A stretch of 64,000 nt of DNA from Pseudocercospora fijiensis CIRAD86 (GCF_000340215.1 NW_006921539.1:3679118-3743117), one strand, 5' to 3'. Counted from the stretch's first letter, positions 46,789-58,384 are shown. The notes: a model not told the origin generated them from the letters alone. Translations and numbers: made by a program.

Positions 46789-47433
46789 TTTAGAGCGATA
46801 GCCGGCACTCGTAGCCGGCACTCGTAGCCGGCATATAGAGACGGTAGTAGGCCTTTTCCTGCTAAATAACTAGCTTGTTTAGTATAGCCTACCTGATATT
46901 TCTTATTCTTACTAGCAATAGGCCTAGGTTACTTATAAGATTACTATAGCTAGTAAAGGCATTACTAAAGAATATCTATACTATAGTAGGATACTATTAT
47001 TACGCCGGCTATTTATTAAAAGGAGGCTTTCGCCTATTACTATGCCGGCTATATATGCCGGCTATATTTCAAAGTCTGCCGTACCTGCCTTTTTTAGCCG
47101 TGCCTGCCTTTTTTAGCCGTACCTACCTTCTTTCCTTGCTCTAACATTACTATAATATAGGCTTGCGCGAAGCTTACTCTATTACCTAGCGACACCGCGA
47201 CACTACCGCTATATTTAACCTTCGCATCGATACCTATACCTCTACGCTCTATATCTACTACCCCCGCAATACCCTCGCTCCGCGCGCGCCTTCGTATACC
47301 TTCGTAACGCACTTTTTTCCTCAATTCGACGACTTTTATAATAGCGAGTCTACTTAACTAAGTTACGACGCCTCGTAAGAAGGGACCTACTGCTTCTACG
47401 GGTCGTAATAAGATCGGAAATAGTAGAACGAGC

Positions 47434-48358
47434 ATAGTACATTAACGCAAGATAGCTGCTACTACTGCCGCTAGCTCCGGTACTAGAAAGGGCGTCGCGA
47501 GTAAGGCTCCGCGTAAGACAACGGCGGGTAAGGCTCCGCGTAAGACAACGGCGGGCAAGGCTCTACGTAAGACGACAACTAGCGCTTCTACTGCTAGTAG
47601 CAATCGTACGAAGCGTCGATAGCGCCTAGGAAGTAAGTCCTATTTATAGCCGGCAGCGTAGCCGGTAGCGTAGCCGGTAGCGTAGCCGGCATTCTTACTA
47701 TCTTTTTACTAATCCTTCTTTAGCCGTAGCCCTCCGTAAGATTCGGCAGTATTAGAAGAGTTCTTAGCTCCTAATCCGCAAAACTCCTTTCTAACGACTT
47801 ATTCGCGAAATTGCCTAGGATTATAGAACGGACCTTCGCTTCTAAGCCTCCGCGATAGGCGCCCTTTAAGAGGCTATAGAAGCCTACCTAGTTCGTATCT
47901 TCGAATGTATATTTCTCTTCTACCTCTTTTCGGACTATACTAATACTATTTTAGCGGTCAACCTTATAGCTATCTACGCGAAGCGTATAACGATTATAGA
48001 CAAGGATTTTAAAGCACTCGATTAGATTCTAAAAGGCTAGAATGTCTACATTCGAGACGGTACTAGGTAGGATAGATATTCTAGTAGAAAGGATATTCGT
48101 AGTATTATCTATAAGCTTTTCTATATACGAAATGAGCCGCTATTATACGGCGCTATATACCGCGCTCTAAATACTCTCTAAGTATATATACATAGTATAG
48201 TATACTTTATTAGCCGTACGGAATAGAAGTCTCCTAAAATCCCGTTAGTACTAAGGAGTAAAAAGGCCGGCTACGCTGCCGGCTACGCTGCCGGCTACGC
48301 TACTAGCTACGCTGCTAGGTTTTTTAAAGAACTAAAAGAAGATAGACATTCCGGTTGA
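47434..48358 (+). pseudogene. Histone H3-fold gene 2 inside the hAT element, two introns, RIP-degraded
   Basis: Exons are 47434-47632, 47724-47906 and 47955-48358; the ATG appears as ATA. The tail has a repeated KAPRKTTAG (three copies), like the H3 GGKAPRK block. Intron 1 (GTAAGT, TACTAAT, TTTAG) splices to restore GTVALRKIRQY[stop]KS. Exon 2 continues LLIRKTPF[stop]RLIREIA, DYRTDLRF and AIEAYLVRIFE. Intron 2 (48 nt) splices to SVNLIAIYAKRITIIDKDF, exactly the [20 protein letters not shown] register. Five of six stops in exon 2 sit at invariant H3 glutamines. After the fold there is an extension of about 120 codons ending at a TGA, running through a GCCGGCTACGCT array. It is closer to canonical H3 than gene 1. 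Confidence 0.9.
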
Positions 48359-48385
48359 TTTGTATTAGTTTAGATTTTTATAAAA

Positions 48386-48456
48386 AGAAAACAGGGAAAA
48401 ATAAGGAAGGTTGAAGAGCCTAATAGTTATAGTTATAGGCACTATCCCTGTTTTCT
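48386..48456. repeat. 12-bp inverted repeat downstream of H3-like gene 2
   Basis: AGAAAACAGGGA (48386-48397) and its exact reverse complement (48445-48456) enclose 47 bp. Could be a terminator hairpin or remnant ends; too short to decide. Confidence 0.6.
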
Positions 48457-48960
48457 AGAGTATATTATACACCTGCCTTCGCAACTCTACCTAATACTCC
48501 CTCTAAATATCCTTATACTCTACCTATCGAAAATTCAACTAGGTACCTAGACCTATAGCTGCCTCTATATCTTTTACTATCTTCTATAGGTTGAAGGCCT
48601 CTTCTATAGCAGCCTCTACCTCCTTATATAATACGAAGTCACTACCTACCCTACCCTTTATATCTCCTAAATAACTAAGAGTTCTAAGGAACGAACTAGT
48701 ATTCGGCCTTAGTATAGCGAGTAACTAGTAGAACGTTCTATAGAGCTGCCTTATAGCTCTTTTATATACTATGCCGATACCGAGGGAGGAGCTATCCTAG
48801 TACTTAATATTGTCGAATAGTTCGGTAGGAAAGTGTATAAACTTCTTAAGGAGGAGGACTTCTAGGGAAATCGATAAGTTCTACCTAGATCTAGATAAAG
48901 ATATTCTGCTAAGCAGTTAGGGAATTGAACCGTAAACGAAAGGATAAAATTCATACCTAA
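48400..48960 (-). pseudogene. Unidentified minus-strand coding trace at the 3' end of the hAT element
   Basis: On - the frame reads ISLEVLLLKKFIHFPTELFD, SFLRTLSYLGDIKGRVGSD, FVLYKEVEAAIEEAFNL and KIVKDIEAAIGLGTQLNF with only TAG/TAA interruptions. It looks helical. Not recognised. Confidence 0.4.
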
Positions 48961-49344
48961 GGAGTGCAGTTTCCGAACTGAACTATAATGCCTTGTATAT
49001 ATGTGTATATGCTTTTGATTAGTTAGTGCCCTTAGCTGATTGTCTATAGATTTGAGGTTATATAAGTACCTTTATACAACTACGTAGCCTAAGTAGGATT
49101 CGAAAATTCTATAAGTACTAAGGACTAAAAATGCCGGCTACGCTGCCGGCTATACTGCTAAGTCTTACAAAGGGCTTGCTTGAAGCTACGTATACATTCG
49201 TACACTTCTTAAAAACCGATAAATTATATAGTTCGAACCAGCTACTTATATAGTTACTTAGCAAACCAACCTAAACCAAACTAGAGTTTCGGCTTGGCAA
49301 ACCAAACTAAACCAACCCGAACTACTGCGGGGTCTAACTAACTC

Positions 49345-49700
49345 GCAACTAAAGATTAATATATACTAGCTATAAGAAGAAGTATAGTTACAAGTTCTAG
49401 GGGATAATAACGCCTAACGGCATTCTATCTAGTTTAATCGGTCTATACTAAGGTAAGGACAACGACTAGAAGATTTTTACGAGATTAGGCGTTTAGCGTC
49501 GGATTAAGCGAATAATAGGTCCTAGTAGTAATAGGAGGCTTCTATTCTTATATAGCGATCTAGCATTGCTAGGCACACGGTTATAGTACGAAGGTATCGT
49601 AACGGTTATGCGGTGCAAAAGTTAATATATTCTCTAAGGTGCCGCGAGGCAAGCTATCTATATAATAGTCCTACTATTAGTAGTAATAGCGACCGTAGCG
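49345..49700 (+). pseudogene. DDE transposase (Harbinger/ISL2EU-like), 3' part, after hAT insertion
   Basis: Directly after the second ACTAACTC the frame reads RLIYTSYKKKYSYKF, GIITPNGILSSLIG and RRLLFLYSDLALLG, the continuation of the 38726 trace. Joining across the hAT with one copy of the 8-bp duplication removed keeps the same frame, which fixes the insertion site. The GIITPNGI and LYSDLAL motifs fit DDE_4-type nucleases (IVTPDGL, YGDPAY). Confidence 0.7.
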
Positions 49701-51694
49701 GTCGATAGTAACCGCTGCCTACTATCGTATATACAACGGTGTTATATCGTAATAGCCTCCCCCTCTATAAAAAAGGTCGGCACTGTCTATAGTGTCCTAA
49801 AACAAAGGTCCTTAGTAGGCCGCACCGTAGGAAGGTTTAAGGCAAAAGAGCGTAATAGCGTCGCATAAAGGCTAAGCCTAAATAGTATACTAGAACGGTA
49901 ATGCTAGGTACAGAATCGTGTCTCTCTAGTAATAACTGCGTCGGTTTTATATCTACTTATTACGACGGTTACGAAGGGCGTCGCGTAAGCTAGTTAGTAT
50001 AGTCTAAACCGCCTTTAGCTACGGCTAAGGCGCGACAGTCTTTATAGTCTTGTTATCGGATAGCGAGGTATTAACTACGTCCGCTATAGTAGTAGCGCGG
50101 TCTAACTAATCGATAGGGATGTTAGGGAAGTCGGTATCTAGTAATAGTAGCGTATCGGCGTCGCGTATAGCACCGTATAGCTTAAAGTAGTCGGCTATCT
50201 ATACGTTAAGCTTCGCGATCTTATCCTTAGTAGTATTACCTTATACGCCGCCGAGCAGCTTAAAAGCGTCCTCGTAGATTAGGTATAGTATAGGGATTGC
50301 CTATTGCGGCGCGACGCGTAAGAAATCGTAGTAAAGATAGGTTAGCGATAGCGTAAGCGACTCCTTTAAGACCGTAGCGGAAAGACGATACTACTAGGCT
50401 ATCTAGCGCTTAGTTGCTTCGTAGATCTATGCCTTAGCTAGCATCTATTAAAGCTAGTATACCTCGGTTGCTACTAACTCGGACTAGCGTATATAGTAGA
50501 GAGCTTGTAAGTTAAGCGTACGTATACTAATTGCCGTTGCATTATATTAGTATTATCCGTAGGCGCCTATAGTATTCTCTTATAGGGCGGGCAAAGGTAG
50601 TAAGCGTATCGGAAGCGATAGGAGCTTGTACTATAGCTACGCAACCGTATTATTAGGTAGTAGTAGCTAAGCTGCAACTAGAGCCTTCGTAGGCGTAGAG
50701 AATAGGTTAGACGGTAGTAGTATCTTCGACGGTAGGCGAGGCGCTAAGAACGGGCTAGCGGTTAGCTTTTAGCGAGTGTTTAACTTAGTTAATAGTAATA
50801 CGCGCGAGGAATTTAGCTAGATCGCCTTAGTTAGCGGGGCAACGGCCGGAGGTTGCGGCTTAGCCCGAGTCGCGAGCTTAGGAGGGATAATTTTACTAAA
50901 GAGGCGCGCGTTAGTAAGGTCGGTCTCGTCTAGCGAGTAGTTAGGTAACAGTACTAGGAATGCGCCTATAGGATCCTAAGTATAGTCGATGTTATACTAC
51001 TAGTAATTCTTATTCGTTACTATCTTATCGTACTTAAAAATAGTATTGCCCTATATAATACGCTCCTAGACGCCTAAAGGATCGAAGACTAGATCGGTAG
51101 CGGCTGTCTGCGGCAAATTGTAGAACTATAGCGTTAGCGCGGGCTGCAATCTATTAGGGATAGCGCCGTCCTTAAGCGTCTAGATATAGGCGATAAAGGT
51201 AGATAAGGCGTATACCGGATCGATCTACGTTAGCTAGTAGACTAGGCTAAAGTCTACTAGGCACTAACGGTTAAGGAGCAGTAGAGGCATACCTTTGCCC
51301 TTGTTAGCGGCATAGGTACCGTTCTAGTAGCGACCGCTACCTATAAGCTAAGCGTACTATTCCGTACGCGACGTATTAGTAGCCTTCGTGTCCGTAAGCG
51401 CCTTATTAGTATAGAGGGCGGATGTGTAGCCCTCGCCGCGAAGCGTATAGGCGTTACGGACCGTAATATACTGCTAGGTATAAGCGACGACGTCCTAGGT
51501 AATAGCCGGGCGACCTAGGTTGCGATAGTGTAGGTAGGGCAGACTACTAGAGTTTAGGGAGGACTTATACTACTTATAGAGCTATATAGCCGACTAGGCA
51601 CTAAGCTCTATACCGATTAGTAGTAGCTAAACGGTGTAGTCCTTAAGCTAGGAGTCTAGTAGAGGCAGGCGCACTATTAAGAGTCGTCCGGTAG
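49701..51694 (-). pseudogene. Unidentified long minus-strand coding trace, C-terminal part
   Basis: Read on -, one frame is kept open except for TAG/TAA, for example ITVRNAYTLRGEGYTSALY, NGTYAANKGKGMPLLLN, IGAFLVLLPNYSLDETDL and LNLQALYYIR. It continues across the LTR retrotransposon (51695-58693) into 58699-61700. I do not recognise any domain. Confidence 0.5.
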
Positions 51695-52003
51695 TATAAG
51701 AAAATAGGTATATAGTAACGTATAGAACACCCTCTACTAATCGCCGTAGTAGAAAGTAGAACTAAACCGTGCCTTTCTTAGAATAGGGCAGAGCGTTTAC
51801 TATTAACTAGGCTACGTACAGATAGTACCTATACTAAGCTAGCAACCGAGTATATCTATACGAGCGACCGAGCTTTTCCGCGTATGCGCTAAGTAGGCTT
51901 TACGCTAGCGAGACAGCACCGCAGTATACGTAATAATATTATATAATTGTTATATAGGCTTGCTAAGGCATAATAGGAGACTTTACTTACTTAGGTTCTT
52001 ATA
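51695..52003 (-). repeat. 3' LTR
   Basis: 309-bp direct copy of 58385-58693; inner words such as GGGCAGAGCGTTTACTATTA are shared. Confidence 0.9.
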
Positions 52004-52427
52004 ATTATCTCCTTCCCCTAGTATAGCTATCCTAGCTATAGGGCAATATAGTAAATTATACTATTTCTTATACTCTACGCTATACTTGCGCGTCTTATAC
52101 GTACCTGTCGCTAGGCTATAGTTGCTAGGCACGTTATAATTTGCCTCGTAGTTGCTTATTTGTTTGTAGATTTAAAGCGCGGCTACTTCTAGCACTAACT
52201 AGAGGTTGCCTAAATTTCTAAGAACGCGGTAGCTACGCGAGAATATAAGCTATCCGAAAGCGAGGCGAGTATTTAAAGTATTCGAAGCCCGCTTAAAAAC
52301 TTCTTCTTTTTCTAAGCGCTCCGAATACTATATGCCTACGCCCTACCTACTCCGCCCTCGCGCCTCCCTAGTATTACTTAAAGATTTTTCTTTTTTAAAT
52401 ATCTATCTAAAAAAAAACATTACTAGT

Positions 52428-53345
52428 ATGTCTACCCCTTCGCGTACCTTAGGCAAGCGCGCCGTAGGCGCACCGCCCTCGATACCTACTACGCCTACCT
52501 AGCGCCTACTAAAAGTCCTAAAGGGCTATACTCGTTACTTTAGGCATATAACGGCTAATAGTACGTTTTCTCGCCCCTTGCTACGTATACGCGCTTCGCA
52601 ACTAACTCGCTTTAGATAACCTATCTAAGCTCTATATAGGCGGCAATATAGACCCTACTACTAAGCGCAACTGCGATCGCTACTATAGCAGCTACTATAC
52701 CTGCACTCCTATTACGGCACGCGCGCTCGTATCGCTACTAGCCCGTATCCGCGCTATACGCGCTACGCGCGACCTTTACGATCTAGACGGCTACGACTCT
52801 ATCGAGGAGTCTAACGAGGCCTTAGAGGTACTCTAGGCTAACCTAGACGCCGTCGTCGTATATAGGTTTCTTATACGCTCTGCTTGCGCTTCGTATACTA
52901 ACCTCCTTATTAGTTATCCTATCTACGCTCGACGCCTTCTATATTAATAAGAATAAGGTAACCCTAGGCGGCAAAGCCCTAGCCCGCAAGGGGGCCGCTA
53001 GCGGGTCCCTTACGGATATTAACCTACTTAGTGCCCTCGAGAACATCGGTACTAACCTAGCTAGTTTAGTAGAGATTAGTCGTTAGATATAGTTTTTCCT
53101 ATAGCCTCGTTTTACTTGCGCTTCGTATGCTAACTATACTAGAACCTCGCTTAGCGCGTCGGCGCTAACGCCGTCGCCGCTGTCGATACCGCTATAGGCA
53201 TCGAGTAGGAGGAGTCTAAGGAGGAGTCTAAGGATAAGTAGAGTAGGCGGCCCGCCGTCGCCGCGCCTACGCGGCGCCTTCTTTATATATACTAGGCTAA
53301 TAGGCCTTTTTTAGTAGCGAAACGAGCACGTATCTACTATTTTTC
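52428..53345 (+). pseudogene. Antisense multi-exon-like gene inside the LTR retrotransposon
   Basis: On +, opposite to pol, an ATG at 52428 opens MSTPSRTLGKRAVGAPPS and continues KVLKGYTRYFRHITANSTFS. Coding character then moves to other frames: ALVSLLARIRAIRATRDLYD and EESNEALEVLQANLDAVVVY, then KVTLGGKALARKGAASGSLT and LLSALENIGTNLASLVEIS, then GIEQEESKEESKDKQSRRPA. Changes of frame with conserved-looking segments suggest introns. Unidentified. Confidence 0.45.
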
Positions 53346-53399
53346 TTAAGTTTCATTTTCTTTTGTTTTAATTACTGCCTACGCTTACGCTTCGCTTAA

Positions 53400-56350
53400 G
53401 CTTCGAACTCGTCTAACGCTATAGAATCTTTAATATAAACAGCTAGCTCCTAAGTGTTGTATTCTTTAGGCTAACCTTGCTACTTAATAAGGTAGTACGC
53501 CTTCCGCTTCTTTATCTTCTTTACTACGATTGTTTCTACCTACTACTTATCGCCTTTAGCGACGGGCATACTTACCTTATACTCCTCGCTATCGCGCCTA
53601 TACTAAGGCTCGAGAAGGGAAACATAGAAAACATTATAGATCTTCGTACTTAACGGTAGTGCTAGGCGGTACGCCTACGCTTTAACTACGTTAATAATAC
53701 GGAAAGGCCCTATATACTTCGGGCTAAGTTTCTTCTTTAGGATATCTAAGCTAATGTTCTTTGTCGATAGTAAGACTAGGTCGCCTATACTATATATCTT
53801 AGTAGTATAGTATGTATTATATTGCTTAGCCTAGTATTCTGCTGCTTTCTACTAGCGTTCCGCAAGCGTTTTATACGCTTTCCGTAGTCGCTCCGTAGCG
53901 TCGATAGCTACTAGTGCCCTTCCCTTAGTTAGCTCGTCCCGAGCTAGCAGCTTATTTGCGCTTAGTATTAAATTAGGGTTAAAGCCGTAGAGCATCTTAA
54001 AGGGGCTTATACGCAACGTAGGATAAACGCTATTATTATAGGCAAACTCCGCCTAAGGTAACAATTTAGCCTAATTATCCTAGTTCTCGGAGTAATAGCA
54101 TCGTAGGTATTACTTAAGGGTCTAGTTCGCGCGTTCGGTTTGCCTGTTAGTCTAAGGATAGAAGGCTATACTAAGCCTGCGCTTTATATACGCTTTAAAG
54201 CAGAAGTCGCTCTAAAACTAGCTAGTAAAAAGCGATCTACGATCGCTAACAATGCCTAATAGTACTCTAAAACGCCTAATTACCTCCCTTTAAAGGATAT
54301 CCGCGAGTTCTACTACTATATACTTCTTCGTCGTTAGGATAAAGAGGCTTATCTTCGTATAGCGGTCGACTATTACAAGGATCGTAGTATATACGTAGGT
54401 ACCGAGCTTGCTCGGCGGGAGATCGGTAATAAAGTCTATCGTTAATTCTTGCTATAGTCGGGTTAGTATAGGTAGCGTAGCGAGCTCGCTATATAGGCGA
54501 TAGCGCTTCGCCTTCGACTATTAATAAATTCTATAGATACGGACGTAGGCTGTAATATCCTCGGCTATCTTCGGCTAGAAGTACTTTCGGCGTATTAGGT
54601 CTATAGTCTTAGCTATACTAAAGTGTCTAGCTAAAGGGTCGTCGTAGTATATACGTATTAGCTGCGTACGTAATGCGTAGTCCTTAGGGACATATAGCGC
54701 ATCGCCGTAGTAAATAAGGTTACTACGACGAGAATAGCTAGGCGGGAGGTTAGAACTACTTAACGAGGCTAAGCTACCCGACGGTAAGCTTGTCTCGTAT
54801 AAGCCTCCTCCTCTCGCTTACTCTAGCTATTATAGAGTACGTACGAAACTAAGGATTATATTAGGTGTCTCGTAGTAGAGCCCGTTATTCCTAACGATAG
54901 TAGCCGCTACTCTTACGGGACTGCTAATAAAACTCTTGCGTTCCGCTAGCGCTACACTAGCGTCTCGCATCCTAATATATATAATAGAGATGCGTTTTAT
55001 AATCGGCTCGATATCCTTAGACAGATTTAACTATAGAGCTAGTTTCGACTATAATATAGGGAGAAGGTTATTTACCGCCTACGACTCGCTCTCGTAGTCG
55101 CTACGTCGTAAAGGCGCATCGGCTAGGTTTCGCTTACTAGCCCGATATTTAATAGTAAAGTCAAAAGGTATAAGGAAGGTTGCCTATCTTGCCTACCTTC
55201 CGACGAGCTACTTTATCTTTATAAAGCCCTTAAGATTAGCGTAGTCGACAACTACGCGGGTCGTATACTAGGCGCTATCGAGGTACGGGCGCTAATGCTT
55301 AAAGGACTCGATAACCGCTAGGAGCTCCTAGTTATAGGTCTTATAATTTGTCTCGGCTAGGACTATTTTTCGTAACTAGAAGGCAATAGGGTACTAATTC
55401 CTATCTTCGCTCTATTATAATATAATTCCTACTAAGGCAAACGTAGAGGCATCGGTTTCGATACGTAGGGGCTTCGTAGGATTATAGTATCGTAATATCG
55501 AGGCCGAGCTAAAGGCAGCCTTTAGCTAGAGGAACGCTTACTCCTCGCTTTCGCCCTACGGGACCTACCCTAGCTTCCGGCTATTTACGGTACCTTTCGA
55601 TAGGGCGGTTAGCGGTATAACGATTCGGGAGTAATTTAGAATAAACCTCCGGTAGAAGTTATAGAATCCGAAGAAGGATTAAACCTCCTTTAGCGTTAAT
55701 AGGCGAGGCTACTTAGTAATAGCGTTTACCCTACGCTAATCTATCGATACGCCTTCGGTACTAACGATAAACCCGAGGAATTCGACTTCTTTCTTCTAGA
55801 AGGAACATTTCTTTCTGTTCGTATATAAGGCGAACTTCCGGAGCCGCGTAAGGATAGCGCGTACGTCTCGTACGTAGTCCTCTCGCGTTTTGCTATAGAT
55901 AAGAATGTCGTTAAGGTAGACGATATAGCAAATATTAACTAGGCTAGCTAACGCCCTATTAATGTATCCTTGAAACGTAGCAGGAGTATTAGTAAGCCTA
56001 AAAGGCATTACCTTATACTCGAAGTGCCCGTACCGCGTACGGAACGTAGTCTTCTACTCGTCGCCTCGCTTAATATAGATACGGTAATATATATCCTAAA
56101 GGTCTAAGGACGTATACTATTCGGCGTCCTTAAGCCTATTAAGCGTTTCGCTAATAAGAGGTAGGGGGTAACGATTTTTAATAGTAATCTCGTTTAGCCC
56201 CCTATAATCGACGTAGAGTCTTAGACTGCTATCCTTCTTTAGTACGAATAGGATCGGCGTACCCGCCTCGCTTATACTAAGCTAGATCCAATTATTCTCT
56301 AAGGCTAAGCTTAGGTAATTATAAAGGTCGCTAAGCTCTCTTTCTAAAGA
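53400..56350 (-). pseudogene. Pol of the 51.7-58.7 kb retrotransposon
   Basis: On -, reverse transcriptase is at about 56330-55640: MPFRLTNTPATFQGYINRAL and YIVYLNDILIY, where the YxDD site reads YLND, an Asp-to-Asn change expected from RIP. RNase H follows (55500-55090), integrase (54850-53900) and a chromodomain at about 53560-53410 (KKRKAYYLIK[stop]QG[stop]PKEYNT). Numerous TAG/TAA stops. Confidence 0.85.
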
Positions 56351-56999
56351 ATAGTAGAGAGGTTTATATAGCGGCTTCGTTCCGAGGATTAGGTTAATCG
56401 TATACTCTATATCTTCGGGGAGCTTGCGTCTCGCTTCGGGCGTTATTATAAAGACGTCTTCGAAGTCTTTAAATTCTTCTAGTAAGGAGGAACCTTTAGC
56501 GATATCGCGGAGCTAGCGAACGCTAATCGTATATACGTATAGGGCGTTACGCATGTCCTTCTAGAATTCCTATAGTTCCCGTACGCGTATCGAACGCGCT
56601 ATAGCTTCGTTCCTATAGGTCTAGGCATCTATCGAGCTATCGACAATTACCTTTTAATCGCGCCTCTAAGGCCTACTAAGAATAATATTAGGGAGGGGCA
56701 TTTCGAAAGCGTAGAACACTCTAGTAGTAATGCGTTCTTAGCCTATAGAGTCGGCGATCCGTAAGCGCAAATAATACGCTCCGTAGTAGTATCCTCGGTC
56801 GCCCTAGAAACTATCGGTACTAGGTAGTACGGCATTAACAATCCGCTAAGGCTAGTATCGTAGAACGAATTCTTAAGATACTATATTAATATTAGTAGCA
56901 TTATCTAACAAGCATTCGACGGACACTTCCCCTTCTTATATAACGATTGCTCCGCGTACGCGTCCCGTAGGTACTACTACTACTAAGCTACTTAGTTGA

Positions 57000-58350
57000 G
57001 ATTCCGCACCTATCCCTAGCTCTTAGGAGGTGCCTTATCTTTTCCCTTAGCCTTCGAGTCGTTCTTCTTTTCTTTAGCGTTAGCGGCGACCTTACGTACT
57101 ATAGGGTTATCGTCTTTCTAAAGATAGCAGTTCGGGCACGCGTTCTTATAATAGCCTTTCTAGCGATAGCTATAATATTCGACCTTACTAATATTATACC
57201 CGCCTTGCGAGTTATCGCCTTTCGTATACTTCCCGCCTACGCTACGGTCGCGATTTAACTGCTACTTATAGGCCTAACTATTAGATCGACGCTTCTTACC
57301 TTTACTGCCTCCGGTTTTATCGTAGTTACGATCCTTGCGTTTACTAGACGGCTTATTAGGGGTCTTAATGCGCGTCGCAAGCTCTACGAGTTCGTAACGC
57401 GTCGTTAGCACCGTATAGTATTTAATAATCGCGCTACGAATCGCCGGCTAGAGTTTAACGAGGAGATAGCGGATCCTATACTCCTCGCTATAGTCGCTAA
57501 GTTAATCTTCGAGTACTACGAGCTTAAGAGTAAAGCTTTAAACTAACTGTCCCTTACGCTAACAAGCCGCCTTATACTCGAGGGTTACGTCTAGTATACG
57601 GTTTATAGGGTCCCCGACGTAGTCCCGATAGAAGGTTTTAAAGTCCTAGTAGGTATAATTTTATAGGTCCTTAAGGCTGTTTTTATTATACTATCGCTCC
57701 TACGCATCGCCTACAAGGTATATAATACTATAAAGTACCTTACTTTCGTCTATATAATAGGTAGCTCCGGACAGTATAAAGGTAATAGAAAGTTCTCGAA
57801 GGAATCGCCTCGACTCCTTAATTGTATCGCCTTTAAAGGGCTTAGGTTCCTTTAGGCGAGGCTTAATAGCCGTAAGGCTAGCGACTATATAGCTTATACT
57901 AGGCATAGGGGCTACGCTTAGCGCACTTCTAGAAAGAGGTAGTCGATACGAGACAGATTTAGCTCTCTAAGATTCAGGCCTCTAAATCGACTCGTTAGCT
58001 AATTCTTCCTCGTCCTTATTATCGTCGTCGCCTAGAGATAGGGTTATTATAGGACCCTCGCTAGCGGTACCGCTACTTAGAGCTAGCGCATCGCCTACGT
58101 CCCTAAGAGCACGAAGACGCGTATTCTCTCGCTTAGCTTCTTAAGCCTATACTTCTAGCCTAAGCACTTCTTACTTAGCTAGAAATCGTTCGAGCCGTAG
58201 GCGGGTCGCTTCCTAGCGCGCCTAATATTCGGCCTCGTATTATTATGTCGCCGCGTCGTTTTCTAATGCTATAGGCGCTCCTAATGCATTATTCTGCGCG
58301 TTTCCCGCGCCCGGCGCGTTCGGATCGCTTGCGTTTATCTTTCGGGGTTC
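57000..58350 (-). pseudogene. Gag of the 51.7-58.7 kb retrotransposon
   Basis: On -, IKPRLKEPKPFKGDTIKESR and RFLRELSITF (57900-57780) is the usual start of the fungal Ty3 gag domain. A CCHC knuckle trace (YYSYR[stop]KGYYKNACPNC, about 57185-57130) and a Lys-rich tail follow. Confidence 0.8.
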
Positions 58351-58384
58351 TATAGGCCGCTACGAAGGGTAGACAGTTTAGAAC

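Larger units (their letters stand above)
39555..49165. repeat. Dispersed GCCGGC-centred short arrays across the hAT element
   Basis: Clusters of 2-4 copies of a 10-13 bp word, GCCGGCTA(T/C)(A/G)G(C/T)TG or its reverse complement, occur near 39569, 39692, 40340-40370, 40905-40930, 42295-42345, 43330-43350, 44728-44752, 45740-45765, 46800-46835, 46996-47070, 47646-47692, 48268-48315 and 49133-49160. Five clusters fall inside introns I infer independently from coding alignment (40295-40401, 40883-40948, 42279-42378, 43313-43381, 47633-47723). They are virtually absent from the neighbouring elements. Function unknown. Confidence 0.85.
39391..49344. mobile_element. Large hAT transposon carrying histone H3-like genes, with 8-bp target duplication
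   Basis: The element is 39399-49336 (9,938 bp). Its ends read TAGACCCCG(T/C)AGTAGTTCGG inward on both sides, and the perfect 8-bp duplication ACTAACTC lies at 39391-39398 and 49337-49344; 8 bp is the hAT standard. On + it encodes a basic unknown protein (39969-41500), the hAT transposase (41613-44700), an H3-like gene (45089-45706), an unidentified frame (45773-46200) and a second H3-like gene (47434-48358). A minus-strand trace fills 48400-48960. All are RIP-degraded. Most hATs are 2.5-5 kb, so this one carries about 5 kb of extra genes. Confidence 0.93.

Noticed and set aside
47094..47324. 76-codon minus-strand frame in the hAT element
   Set aside because: It lies in the CT-rich leader of H3-like gene 2 and is free of RIP stops only by chance; no domain.
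39391..49344. Interpretation as a Starship or other giant cargo transposon
   Set aside because: No tyrosine-recombinase captain; the 8-bp duplication, TIRs and transposase clearly indicate hAT.
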